64,000 nt of DNA from an archaeon GW2011_AR15. Lineage in GTDB: Archaea; Nanobdellota; Nanobdellia; Woesearchaeales; GW2011-AR15. The translations under genes and the position numbers were made by a program. The stretch covers positions 99,927-163,926 of the forward strand of contig CP010425.1 in the NCBI GenBank assembly GCA_000830295.1, in the 5' to 3' direction. This document shows positions 8,468 to 16,881 of this stretch, piece after piece (positions within the stretch are counted from its first letter, which is position 1; every line of letters begins with the position of its first letter). The notes below the pieces were generated by a model, which was not told where the DNA came from, ran no database searches, and saw nothing but the letters and a program-made list of their open reading frames with translations.

Positions 8468-10987
8468 TTATTTTTTCTTAGACAATAATTCTTTCTTGAA
8501 CCTGCTTAATGTATTAGGTATGTGCTGGGCCTGTGTCTTGAGAAGGTTGGCTGTGTTCTTGAGTATCATGGGTTCTGTGTTATTCGACTCTGCTGTGCTT
8601 GCCAGCTTGAAGTCATCAGGCGAGTCAATCCTGCCTTTTTTCACGACTTTCTTCCACTTGTTGAAAAGCTCTTCTGACCTTGCCTCTACCTGGTTTATCC
8701 TGCAGTCAAGTATTTTTGCTGCCTCTTTCAGTATATCTGATTCCCTGTTTATCTCCTTGGCAGCAGCTTCCCCTGCAGTGAATTCAATCCTGACCATGCC
8801 GTCCTGTATCTTGCTCGTCTTGATAATCTTGATTATCTTTGCTTCTCCTGTCAGATGGAGGTGTGTCCCTCCGCATGCCTCTGTGTCAAACTCTGGGATA
8901 GAGATAATCCTCAGCATTTTTCCCGGGACTGCTCCTCCCTGATATAATACGAATCCGTATTCTTTTTCAGCAAGGTCCCTTCTCATGAGTGTTGAGTATA
9001 CAGGCCTGTTTTCCTCAATCACTTTATTGGCAAGGTCCTCAATTTTCTTCACTTCTTCATCTGTTAAAGCATCATAGTGGGTTATGTCCAGCCTTGCCTT
9101 GTCCAGCGCCTTGTGCGCTCCTGCCTGCCAGATGTGGTTGCCGAGTATCCTTTTTGCAGAGCCGTTTATTATGTGGGTTGCTGTGTGGTGCTGGGCCAGC
9201 TGCAGCCTTCTTTCAAAATCAATATCGCCGTGCACAATATCTCCTTTTTTCATTTTCGGCTTGTCTTCAAGGACATGGATTACATGGCCGCCCTGCTTGT
9301 ATACATCAACTACCTTATGGCCTTCAAGAGTTCCTATGTCATGTATCTGCCCCCCTGATGTCGGATAGAATGCCGTCCTGTCAAGCACGACATTGCTGCC
9401 TATGACTTTCTGGACTGCCCCCTTGAATTTCACGAGGCTGAAATCGCTGTAGTATAATATCTCAGTTTCCTGCACACCTTCCAGGTCAAGCTTTTCTTTT
9501 TTCTCAGGCTCTGGGGCTTCCTCTTTCTTCAGCTCAGAGACTTTTGCATAGAAATCTTCAGGATAAGTGATTTTCTTCCCAAGATTTTTTGCCTGCTCTG
9601 CAATCATCTCAGGGCTTATCCCCTGCGATGTGTAACGCTCAATGAATTTTTTCTCCGAGATTTTCTCGTCTTTTTTCAGCAGGTTAAGGATTATCTGCCT
9701 TGATTTGTTTTTTGTCTCTTCATATTTTCTTTTCTCAACGTCCAGAACTTTCTTTACAGTGTCTATATTTTCGATAAGCTCAGGGAACAGCGGCTTCAGG
9801 TATTCAGCGTGCCATTCTGCGATGTCATTCATTGAGATCTTCCAGCCATATTTGTCTATGAAATCCATTGCCCTCCTTATTATGACCCTTAGGTTATAGC
9901 CTCCACCTACGTTGTTCGGCAGCGCGCCGTCTGAAATCGCAAACAGTGCAGAGCGAGTGTGCTCGGCAACAGAATACAGTGCTGATAGCGGGAGAATTTT
10001 CTCTTTCAGCTCTTCAACATCAATTTTGATTTCTTTTGCTACTTTTTTCCATGCTTCCTCAATATTGTCAACCTCATCAATGTTCAGATATGATGAGTAA
10101 GGCAGGAATTTTTTCATCAGGCTTCCCTCAGGCCTTATGCCTGTTATTTTATACAGCTTTTCTGAGACTGTCGGGAATGTTGTCTCGTAGCTTGTGCTTG
10201 CCCCTTTTGTGAACCATGCAATCCTCTCGTGGCCCATGCCCATGTCAAGAACCTTAAGAGGGAGCTCTTTTGCTCCTTTTTCAGTCTGCTCAAAAAGCAT
10301 GTAAACCTGGTTTCCCAGCTCAAGGCCCCTGCAGAAATACTCCATGCACGGCCCAAAATTCCCGCCGCCTGCCCATGCGTCCTCGTGGAAAGTTATCTCG
10401 CTGTTCGGAAGCCCCAGTCCGTCTTTCAGCCACATATGAATATGTGAGAATACCATGTTCTGGTCCCATTTTTCTTTTGGCACGAACATGTGCTGACCTA
10501 TCATCACGAATCCTGTGTAATGCGCCCCGGTTATGCCTACGTTGTCTATGTCATTGAACCTCAGGCAGAACTGCGGCACAACAAGAGGGTTTGCTGGCGG
10601 GTCGACTGCCCCTGATACAACATGCGGCTGGAAATCATATATTGATGCGCCCACCCAGTACTGGTCATCCCTCCATCTTGCAACAACAGGATAGCGCTTT
10701 ATTTCTGTATATCCCAGTTTCTTGAAAAATTTTGAAAATTCCTTCCAGACCTGGATATAGTCCAGCTCTTTTTTTGCAGGAGACCTGCCTATGAACCTGA
10801 AGCCGCCAGAGCATGAGGGGTCCCCGCATAATTTCTGGTCTTTGTTTACTGTCCAGAAGTGTGTTCCGCAGCTGCACTTTTTCCTCATGAATCCCTCTTT
10901 CTTGAGGTGCTTTACTGCATAGTACTTTTCAGGGCTCTCAGAGGCCCTTTTCTTGAACTCCGCCTTTATCTCCTTGTCTGTCTTCAT
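8468..10987 (-). CDS. alaS: alanyl-tRNA synthetase, archaeal type
   Basis: This is an 839-residue cytoplasmic enzyme that charges tRNA-Ala. The N-terminus has the archaeal zinc module (CSCGTH...LCGDPSC, about residues 38-59). The class II catalytic core follows (RWRDDQYWVGASIYDFQPH, FRFNDIDN, MGMGHERIAWF). Next comes an editing domain with HHTATH and the zinc-site CGGTH. The C-Ala region is short: archaeal enzymes are usually nearer 900 residues, and this one ends soon after the editing domain with a basic tail. A TATA-like ATTTAAAT lies about 30 nt upstream of the ATG. Function should be intact because the catalytic and editing motifs are complete. Confidence 0.95.
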   Translation of the reverse strand: MKTDKEIKAEFKKRASESPEKYYAVKHLKKEGFMRKKCSCGTHFWTVNKDQKLCGDPSCSGGFRFIGRSPAKKELDYIQVWKEFSKFFKKLGYTEIKRYPVVARWRDDQYWVGASIYDFQPHVVSGAVDPPANPLVVPQFCLRFNDIDNVGITGAHYTGFVMIGQHMFVPKEKWDQNMVFSHIHMWLKDGLGLPNSEITFHEDAWAGGGNFGPCMEYFCRGLELGNQVYMLFEQTEKGAKELPLKVLDMGMGHERIAWFTKGASTSYETTFPTVSEKLYKITGIRPEGSLMKKFLPYSSYLNIDEVDNIEEAWKKVAKEIKIDVEELKEKILPLSALYSVAEHTRSALFAISDGALPNNVGGGYNLRVIIRRAMDFIDKYGWKISMNDIAEWHAEYLKPLFPELIENIDTVKKVLDVEKRKYEETKNKSRQIILNLLKKDEKISEKKFIERYTSQGISPEMIAEQAKNLGKKITYPEDFYAKVSELKKEEAPEPEKKEKLDLEGVQETEILYYSDFSLVKFKGAVQKVIGSNVVLDRTAFYPTSGGQIHDIGTLEGHKVVDVYKQGGHVIHVLEDKPKMKKGDIVHGDIDFERRLQLAQHHTATHIINGSAKRILGNHIWQAGAHKALDKARLDITHYDALTDEEVKKIEDLANKVIEENRPVYSTLMRRDLAEKEYGFVLYQGGAVPGKMLRIISIPEFDTEACGGTHLHLTGEAKIIKIIKTSKIQDGMVRIEFTAGEAAAKEINRESDILKEAAKILDCRINQVEARSEELFNKWKKVVKKGRIDSPDDFKLASTAESNNTEPMILKNTANLLKTQAQHIPNTLSRFKKELLSKKK

Positions 10988-11091
10988 TATTCTCCTTAAT
11001 TATTGGGAGTGGATTTAAATATTTTGGGATGGGTTTATATATAGGAATCAGTGATAACTTTTATAAACAATTCATATTTCTCATCTATTGC

Positions 11092-11180
11092 GCGACGATA
11101 GTTGAATGGTACAATACGACGTTGCCAATGCGCAAGCAAGCAAACACGTTGTGGCCCGGGTTCGATTCCCGGTCGTCGCA
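11092..11180 (+). tRNA. tRNA-Gly(GCC) with an 18-nt intron
   Basis: The acceptor stem is GCGACGA/TCGTCGC with discriminator A. The D-stem is GTTG/CAAT, the anticodon stem CGACG/CGTTG, and the T-arm CCGGG-TTCGATT-CCCGG. Loop TTGCCA is followed by an intron at 11128-11145, the canonical 37/38 position, then A38 at 11146. Anticodon is GCC. A TATA-like TTTATAAAC lies about 35 nt upstream (11059-11067). No CCA is encoded. Confidence 0.9.
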
Positions 11181-11243
11181 TACATATTACGTCTAAAAAT
11201 AAAAAGTTTATATATTCTATAAGGTATCCCGTCTTTGGGGGCT

Positions 11244-12752
11244 ATGAAAGAAACTGCGAATTCTAAAGGGGCAAAAATCTTCCGATGGAATGAAGAAGAC
11301 ATTGAGAGAATTCGTAAAGAAAATACTGAATCTAGTAAAGAGTTTAAAGAGGCTTATAATGAATGGAGAAAAGAAAAGAAGCGCCCGCATTACCATATAC
11401 CTAAACGTAAAGATATTATAAAAAAAATATACCGACCAAAGAAAAATAAGCCAAAGTGGTTAACACCAAATTTTAAGAGTAGTATACTTCTCCTTTTTGT
11501 AATTATTTTAGTTCTATTTTTATATAATGTCTTCATAAATAGACCTGTAAATGAAGGAGCACAAAAACTAGTAAATCAAACTGTTGAAGAGAATATCTCG
11601 TTTCAGGAATATATCAACACACCTTCAGAATATTATAACGAGAAAATCACTCTAAAAGGTTATCTCTCACTTACACCTTCAAATGACAAGGAAAATTCTC
11701 TTTTAGTGCCCGTTATTATAGACGACAAAAATACTCAAATTAAACTTGCTAAAGTTACTTCTAATTTTTATTCCTTATTTCCAAAAAGTGCAAAAACCAT
11801 AGAGGTATACGAAGTCAATGGTATCTTTAAGAGATATGGAGATTCTTTTAATGTTGAGGTAAACAACATAAAACTATCAAAGAAGGAGTCAAAAATTATA
11901 CAAGTTTCTATTAATGAAAATGTTGCAGATAAAACAAAAGATTCATTTATTACAAATATACTAAATATATTTAAGAGCAATTTCCAAGAAACAATTTTTT
12001 ATAATTGCAGTGATGGAACTAATCATAACGGCTGTTCATCAAGTAAGCCATTTTATTGTACTAATGGGACCTTAATCGAAAAACCAAACACCTGTGGCTG
12101 CCCTGAAACGCTAAAATTATCAAATAGCAAGTGCATGGAAACTTGCTCGGATGGGACCATAGTAGGTAGCTGCTCTAGTAATAAACCATATTATTGCGAT
12201 AATAAAAAATTAATTGAAAGACCGTCTAGTTGCGGCTGCAAGAATAATGAAGTACTAAGTAATGATAAGTGCGTGAGCCAGGTTGAATATATCGAATTAA
12301 AGGTTCATGAATATACCAACTTGGAAAGAGAGAGAAACGGATTGGATTTACTTGAGTGGGATTATGAAATAAATAATATTGCAAGAGAACATAGTGAGGA
12401 TATGATAACTAGGGCTTTCTTCTCTCATACAAATCCAGATGGCGATGAACCTACGGATAGAGGAGAAAAGCATGGATATGATTGTAGAAAGGATTATGGT
12501 TCATACTATACTTATGGTCTGGCGGAGAATATACATCAGGGATGGACGTATGGTTCAACCTACTATATAGATGGAATAGAATCTGGGAAAGATTGGCTAA
12601 CGTCAGATGAAATTGCCAAAACTGCTGTCGATGGATGGATGAATAGCCCTGGCCACAGAGAAAATATACTAGAACCCAACTATGATAGAGAGGGTATTGG
12701 TGTAGGAATCTCTTTTGATGGTAAAGTATTTGTAACACAAAATTTCTGTTAA
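11244..12752 (+). CDS. membrane-anchored CAP-domain surface protein with Cys-rich repeats
   Basis: This is 502 residues from ATG 11244; the TATA (TTTATATATTC, near 11209-11219) argues against the TTG at 11235. The N-terminal ~75 residues are cytoplasmic and basic. One membrane helix follows (SSILLLFVIILVLFLYNVF), then an OB-fold-like stretch (YINTPSEYYNEKITLKGYL). Two tandem 45-residue Cys-rich repeats come next (CSDGT..G.CSS.KP.YC...LIE.P..CGC). A C-terminal CAP/SCP domain ends the protein, with EHSEDM, FFSHTNPDGD, LAENIHQGW and WMNSPGHRENIL. CAP domains act outside the cell in adhesion or hydrolysis; the activity here is unknown. Codon use is AT-rich compared with its neighbours, suggesting recent acquisition. 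Confidence 0.85.
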   Translation: MKETANSKGAKIFRWNEEDIERIRKENTESSKEFKEAYNEWRKEKKRPHYHIPKRKDIIKKIYRPKKNKPKWLTPNFKSSILLLFVIILVLFLYNVFINRPVNEGAQKLVNQTVEENISFQEYINTPSEYYNEKITLKGYLSLTPSNDKENSLLVPVIIDDKNTQIKLAKVTSNFYSLFPKSAKTIEVYEVNGIFKRYGDSFNVEVNNIKLSKKESKIIQVSINENVADKTKDSFITNILNIFKSNFQETIFYNCSDGTNHNGCSSSKPFYCTNGTLIEKPNTCGCPETLKLSNSKCMETCSDGTIVGSCSSNKPYYCDNKKLIERPSSCGCKNNEVLSNDKCVSQVEYIELKVHEYTNLERERNGLDLLEWDYEINNIAREHSEDMITRAFFSHTNPDGDEPTDRGEKHGYDCRKDYGSYYTYGLAENIHQGWTYGSTYYIDGIESGKDWLTSDEIAKTAVDGWMNSPGHRENILEPNYDREGIGVGISFDGKVFVTQNFC

Positions 12753-12767
12753 GTTATATCCTAAGAA

Positions 12768-13130
12768 TTACCTAAGCCCTGAACTGTAATGCCTGGCTAA
12801 CATATGGAATAAATGTTCGGGGATAGGCCACCTATAAATTACTCTGTCCCCTCCTCCTTCTGATGGGATTCTGACAATTTTAGAGACTGCAAGGTTGCTT
12901 ATTGATGACATCTCTGTCCTGCTTTTTACAAGGACATCTGCCAGTTCTTCAAGTGTTTCTTTTTCAAAAGCCTTGATATCCTGGTCTTCATCCACAATAT
13001 TAGTCGGGGTATATCCGAATCCGTCTTCCTTTCGGACTCCGTTTACATAAACTGTGGTGCAATAGACCGTGCCATGCAGCATGTTAACCATAACTTCAGG
13101 AAGGGGATATTTATTTATAAAAATATTCAT
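12768..13130 (-). CDS. conserved-looking hypothetical protein, 120 residues
   Basis: This is an unrecognised cytoplasmic protein. The N-terminal half has beta-like sequence (TVYCTTVYVNGV), and the middle is an acidic helix (EDQDIKAFEKETLEELADVL). No signal peptide or metal motif is seen. It converges with the CAP protein gene (15 bp apart) and diverges from the gene at 13185. An upstream TATA-like box lies in the shared AT-rich gap, so it is probably expressed alone. Confidence 0.55.
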   Translation of the reverse strand: MNIFINKYPLPEVMVNMLHGTVYCTTVYVNGVRKEDGFGYTPTNIVDEDQDIKAFEKETLEELADVLVKSRTEMSSISNLAVSKIVRIPSEGGGDRVIYRWPIPEHLFHMLARHYSSGLR

Positions 13131-13184
13131 TTAACAGTAGTAAAGATAGGTAAATTTATATATATCCTGTATCTACTTTTCTGA

Positions 13185-13478
13185 ATGGCAGATTTAAACA
13201 ATATTGTAAGAAAAATGCTTCTTGAGGATTATGGTATAGCACAGGGTGCAATAGATGGTATCCTTAAAGGAGGCAAAAATTATCAGGTTATAGACGAGGA
13301 TTATGTCAGGCCAACTATGAACCCCAGGGCAAATCTTCCTCTGGAGAGCCATGGCGGTGCGTTCTTTTATTACAAGACAATAAGAGATGCTCTGGAATCT
13401 GCTTTGGCATTCGGCCAGATTTCTGAGGAGCAGCTGCCTCCAAGATCACCGCAGTACCTTAGCGTTTTGGTCAAATAA
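13185..13478 (+). CDS. hypothetical protein, 97 residues
   Basis: A small, probably helical protein with no recognised domain. A strong TATA box (AAATTTATATATATCC, 13152-13167) lies about 25 nt before ATG 13185, so the mRNA is leaderless. Three separately promoted small genes follow one another here (13185, 13529, 13962), so this is not an operon. Confidence 0.55.
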   Translation: MADLNNIVRKMLLEDYGIAQGAIDGILKGGKNYQVIDEDYVRPTMNPRANLPLESHGGAFFYYKTIRDALESALAFGQISEEQLPPRSPQYLSVLVK

Positions 13479-13528
13479 TTTTTTCTGAATTCACTAAATT
13501 TAAATATAACTTCCTTTCCTTTCAGCGG

Positions 13529-13885
13529 ATGGCAGAGCTGCTGGATGCTTTATTTGATGAGGACGGAGAGATAGATCTATCCAGCGAGCGTCTTAATGTG
13601 GGCTGGGTTAATGTAGACGGGAAAATGATTGCCGCTGCCTGCTTCACGCACCCCATATGGTATAAGGGCGCCAGAGGTGTTCTTGTAACCGAAGGCCTTG
13701 CGGATAAATACAACACTGAAGTAAAACAGGAGAGCTACGTGTATTCCATAATCCCTGAAAAAGAGACGCTGCCTGAGAGTTATTCTGTGCTTGAGACTCT
13801 TGCTGCAAATCTGGCAAAGAAAGGGTTTCCTGTCGTATTCTCCGATGATAAAAGTTACAGAAGACTGGAATATGTAAGCAATTAA
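13529..13885 (+). CDS. hypothetical protein, 118 residues
   Basis: A soluble protein of unknown family with an acidic N-terminus (DALFDEDGEIDL) and beta-like central segments (KMIAAACFTHPIW, YVYSIIPEKETL). A TATA-like box (AATTTAAATATAAC, 13497-13510) lies about 20-25 nt upstream of ATG 13529. It lies just before thioredoxin but has its own promoter. No function is proposed. Confidence 0.55.
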   Translation: MAELLDALFDEDGEIDLSSERLNVGWVNVDGKMIAAACFTHPIWYKGARGVLVTEGLADKYNTEVKQESYVYSIIPEKETLPESYSVLETLAANLAKKGFPVVFSDDKSYRRLEYVSN

Positions 13886-13961
13886 ATAATAACCCATTCT
13901 TAAATAGTCAAAAAATTTTATAAGCATATCTCCATTACCTTTTCATAATGAGGTGGTCAGT

Positions 13962-14315
13962 ATGAGCAATTTGCCGGCATTTTCTGAGCCGTTGGAAAAC
14001 TTTCTTAATAAAAAGGGGACTTTGGAAGAATACTTAATAGTTGATTTCTGGGCGCCCTGGTGCATGCCATGCAGGGTGCTTGACCCTGTAGTGGAAGAGC
14101 TGAGCAATGATTACAGGGGAAAAATAGGGTTCTATCAGATAGATGCTGATGTGCACCCGAAAATAGCCCGGGAGTATGAGGTCTTGGGCATACCTACTCT
14201 GGCTTTCCTGAAGGCAGATAATGGAAAATACAGTGTTGAAGAATTAGGGAGAATAGTCGGAGTCCAGCCAAAGCACAGGATAGAAGAAAAGATTAAGGAA
14301 TATTTTTATTCCTGA
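13962..14315 (+). CDS. trxA: thioredoxin
   Basis: This is a 117-residue cytoplasmic disulfide reductant. The active site is W33-C34-M35-P36-C37 in FWAPWCMPC, and the cis-proline loop is GIPTLAFL. It keeps the DFW and DADVHP features of the fold. ATG 13962 is preferred to GTG 13953, because GAGGTGG sits at Shine-Dalgarno distance before it. A TATA-like box (ATTTTATAAGC) lies near 13913-13923, giving a short leader. Confidence 0.92.
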   Translation: MSNLPAFSEPLENFLNKKGTLEEYLIVDFWAPWCMPCRVLDPVVEELSNDYRGKIGFYQIDADVHPKIAREYEVLGIPTLAFLKADNGKYSVEELGRIVGVQPKHRIEEKIKEYFYS

Positions 14316-14361
14316 TTTCTCCTCTGAAAAACTCTTTAGGCAAATTATTTAGTTTTCTTTA

Positions 14362-14390
14362 CACTGGACTTTCTAGTGTGAGATATATAA
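14362..14390 (+). promoter_or_regulatory. CACTGGAC element plus TATA box of the homing endonuclease gene
   Basis: CACTGGAC at 14362-14369 is followed after exactly 14 nt by TATATAAA (14384-14391 region). ACACT...AGTGT also forms an inverted repeat around the element. The same word at the same spacing precedes a TATA box at 42211 and 54576. It may be a binding site for a transcription factor upstream of the BRE. Confidence 0.5.
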
Positions 14391-14431
14391 ACTAATCATT
14401 TAGATTACACTCTAATAAAAGTGAGCTATTT

Positions 14432-15247
14432 ATGGAAAGTCCAAGATGGATTATTGATATTGAAGATTTGCTCTCAACGTATGAGTATTTTATACCAAAA
14501 ACAAAAATTTTACAGGCAGAAAAATGGCTTCCGCTGGAGGATAGTTCGAGATTGTCTTGTGAGTTTGCTTATCTCCTGGGGAAATCATTTGGTGACGGCC
14601 ATCTTGATAAAAGATTTACATTCAAACACTCGGGTGAGAAAGAAAATCAAGAGCAATTAAAATATTTTTTAATAGAAACTTTTGACTTGTCAGATAGCTC
14701 GGTTAAATTAATAGAGAACAAATACTCAAAGGGAAGCTCAACAATTCTTCAAGTAAACAATTCAATATTCGGTCGCATTCTATATACACTCGGTGCCCCA
14801 ATTGGAAATAAAACAAAACAGTCCTTTCTGGTACCTACGTGGATTATTGAAAATAAAGAGAACTCTAGATCTTTTCTAAGGGGGATTTTAGAAGATGAAT
14901 TATCAACTATAAAAATCAGGAATAAAACTCACTCTTCTAGTGCAATGTTAAAAATGACAAAAAGACCAGGGCTAATAGCCTCGCTACGTGAGTTTCTAGA
15001 AGAGATAGGGCATATGCTAGAAAGCTTAGATATTGAATGCAGTGAAGTTTCAGGTAAGACTTACTCCAAAAAAGAACAAAAAACGCAGGAATTATATCTC
15101 CTCATACACGGTAATAAGAAGAATATTTTACAGTTTAGAGATAATATCGGGTTTAGATTGCACAAGAGGAAAATCAACGAATTAGAAAATTGTTGCAAGA
15201 TAATTGAGAATTCTTTATTGAAAGAAGATGCGGGAGACCGGATTTGA
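14432..15247 (+). CDS. LAGLIDADG homing endonuclease-like protein
   Basis: This is a 271-residue single-chain LAGLIDADG-type DNA endonuclease. Motif 1 is AYLLGKSFGDGHLD and motif 2 is SFLRGILEDEL, both keeping acidic catalytic positions (GDG and EDE). The fold binds a long asymmetric target and makes a double-strand break. It is free-standing, not inside an intron or intein, and its stop codon (15245-15247) lies inside the convergent tRNA-Leu gene. It has its own TATA box and an AT-rich composition unlike the neighbours. It could act as a mobile gene that once targeted the tRNA or its intron. Confidence 0.8.
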   Translation: MESPRWIIDIEDLLSTYEYFIPKTKILQAEKWLPLEDSSRLSCEFAYLLGKSFGDGHLDKRFTFKHSGEKENQEQLKYFLIETFDLSDSSVKLIENKYSKGSSTILQVNNSIFGRILYTLGAPIGNKTKQSFLVPTWIIENKENSRSFLRGILEDELSTIKIRNKTHSSSAMLKMTKRPGLIASLREFLEEIGHMLESLDIECSEVSGKTYSKKEQKTQELYLLIHGNKKNILQFRDNIGFRLHKRKINELENCCKIIENSLLKEDAGDRI

Positions 15248-15340
15248 ACCGGCGAACTCACTAAGAGACAGGATGACCAAGGTACAACCAAGGCTGTCCA
15301 CTTAAGTCCTGCGGATTTGACCATGCTTTCCTACTCCCGC
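15229..15340 (-). tRNA. tRNA-Leu(TAA) with a 26-nt intron
   Basis: The acceptor stem is GCGGGAG/CTCCCGC with discriminator A. There is a long class II variable arm (around TCTCTTAGTGA) and a T-arm CCGG-TTCAAAT-CCGG. Anticodon stem CAGGA/TCCTG encloses loop CTTAAG, with the intron at 15275-15300 after position 37. Anticodon is TAA. The last 19 bases overlap the 3' end of the convergent endonuclease gene. A TATA-like TTTTAAATCC lies about 30 nt upstream. Confidence 0.9.
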
Positions 15341-15458
15341 ATAGTATTTTAGAATCTGACTAGGATTTAAAAAGTTGTCTAAATGCCCTGTTCAGACTCT
15401 TTAAATATTGATCTTTTCCACAATCTTTAAATATAGTCTATTTAGTTATCCACCACAA

Positions 15459-15974
15459 ATGGATGCTAAAAGCTTTTTACTGGGTGCTGCTGCCGGAGCG
15501 CTTGTGCTATATTCTGCTTTATCACTGGCAGGAAAAGATGCAAAGTATTTTTATACTTTGAACAGGATTGAGAATGCTTCTTTTTACGCTGATATGACCC
15601 GGGACAATGCTGTAACCTATGGATTATGCAATGTAGAAGGCATTAGCATAACAACAGAGAAATGGAGCCTTGATGCTGTAGTCCAGGTAATGCTTGACGA
15701 GACGCAGGAAAGCTGCCAGAACCCATGGCCGCAGACAGTAGAAGTATGGGAAGCAAGAGGCCTTCTGGATGCCGGTACAGGAGAGCCTGTAGGATATGAG
15801 CTTATCTTCAGGCCAACATATATAGGGGTTAACCTGGATATGGAGAATATTATGGGATTTAACTCTAATGGCCCTGCTATTCTGGATACTCTGACCCTGA
15901 CAACCAGGAAAACATTATCCGTAGGTTATGCAGACGCTCCGGTCGGAACATTCTATGATGTAGTTGAGAATTAA
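15459..15974 (+). CDS. exported or membrane-anchored hypothetical protein
   Basis: This is 171 residues from ATG 15459, chosen because the TATA-like CTTTAAATATAG (15425-15436) puts the transcript start near it. The N-terminus (SFLLGAAAGALVLYSALSLA) is one hydrophobic helix, a signal or anchor, and the rest is beta-rich with two cysteines. No family is recognised. It converges with the metal-binding lipoprotein gene, only 3 bp away. Confidence 0.6.
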   Translation: MDAKSFLLGAAAGALVLYSALSLAGKDAKYFYTLNRIENASFYADMTRDNAVTYGLCNVEGISITTEKWSLDAVVQVMLDETQESCQNPWPQTVEVWEARGLLDAGTGEPVGYELIFRPTYIGVNLDMENIMGFNSNGPAILDTLTLTTRKTLSVGYADAPVGTFYDVVEN

Positions 15975-15977
15975 TCT

Positions 15978-16880
15978 CTAATTAACCAGCCCTTCAACAA
16001 TAGTTCCTGCATTTGCCTTAAGCAGTTCAAGATATGTCGGAGCCGGGCCGTCGGCTTCAGAAAGTGAATCGACATACAGCACTCCTCCGAACTTCGCTCC
16101 TGTCTGGGCCGCAACTGTCCTCTGCGCCTTGTCATTGACTGTGCTCTCGCAGAACACAGCAGGGATATTATTTTCTGCAACCTCATCAATAACATACTTT
16201 ATCTGCTGGGGCGTCCCCTCCTGGTCAGAGTTGACAGCCCACAAATACAACTCTCCCATCCCGTAATCCCTTGTCAGGTAGGAGAATGCGCCCTCGCATG
16301 TTGCAAGCACCCTCTGATTCGAAGGCAGTGATGACAATTCTTCCCTAAGGTAATTATCAACCTCTTTGATTTCATTAATATAATCCTCTGCGTTCTCCCT
16401 GAATGCTGCCTCATTCTCAGGATCCAAATCAATAAACGCATCTCTTATGTTTTCTACATAAATAATTGCATTTGTAGGGGACATCCATGAGTGCGGGTTA
16501 GGCCTGCCGTCAAAAGGCCCTCCGGAAATCATTATAGGGGTTATGCCTTCAGTCAGTGTTGCATGCGGGACATCAGGGGCATTTGCATAGAATCTTTCTG
16601 CCCATGCTTCCAGCCCGAAGCCGTTGTCAAGTATGAAATCAGCGTCCTGCGCCCTTACAATATCGCTCGGCGTCGGCTCGTAATGATGAATCTCCGCTCC
16701 CGGCTTTGTGATTGAAACAACTTCAATTTTATCTCCGGCGACATTTGAAGCCATGTCTGCAAGGATAGTGAAAGTCGTAAGGACTTTCTTTTTCTCAGGT
16801 CCTGATTCTGCGGAGATCTGGCAGGCTACTGTCAGCAACAGCAGGACGAGCGCAGCAGCTACTAACATGGGTTTATCCAT
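15978..16880 (-). CDS. Mn/Zn ABC transporter, substrate-binding lipoprotein
   Basis: This is a 300-residue cluster A-I (TroA/PsaA/ZnuA) binding protein. It has a lipobox-like LLTVAC at the end of the signal peptide. Metal ligands are visible in order: EIHHYEPTP (His), NPHSWMSP (His), FCESTV (Glu) and YVDSLS (Asp). The Glu and Asp set and the lack of a long His-rich loop favour manganese over zinc, though this is not decisive. It captures the ion outside the cell and passes it to the permease at 16882-17748. It is the last gene of a four-gene operon starting with the regulator. Confidence 0.9.
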   Translation of the reverse strand: MDKPMLVAAALVLLLLTVACQISAESGPEKKKVLTTFTILADMASNVAGDKIEVVSITKPGAEIHHYEPTPSDIVRAQDADFILDNGFGLEAWAERFYANAPDVPHATLTEGITPIMISGGPFDGRPNPHSWMSPTNAIIYVENIRDAFIDLDPENEAAFRENAEDYINEIKEVDNYLREELSSLPSNQRVLATCEGAFSYLTRDYGMGELYLWAVNSDQEGTPQQIKYVIDEVAENNIPAVFCESTVNDKAQRTVAAQTGAKFGGVLYVDSLSEADGPAPTYLELLKANAGTIVEGLVN

Positions 16881-16881
16881 G

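Noticed and set aside
8496-10557. Open frames on the plus strand across AlaRS
   Set aside because: They are shadows: no promoter or ribosome-binding site, odd composition, and the minus-strand AlaRS reading has complete motifs.
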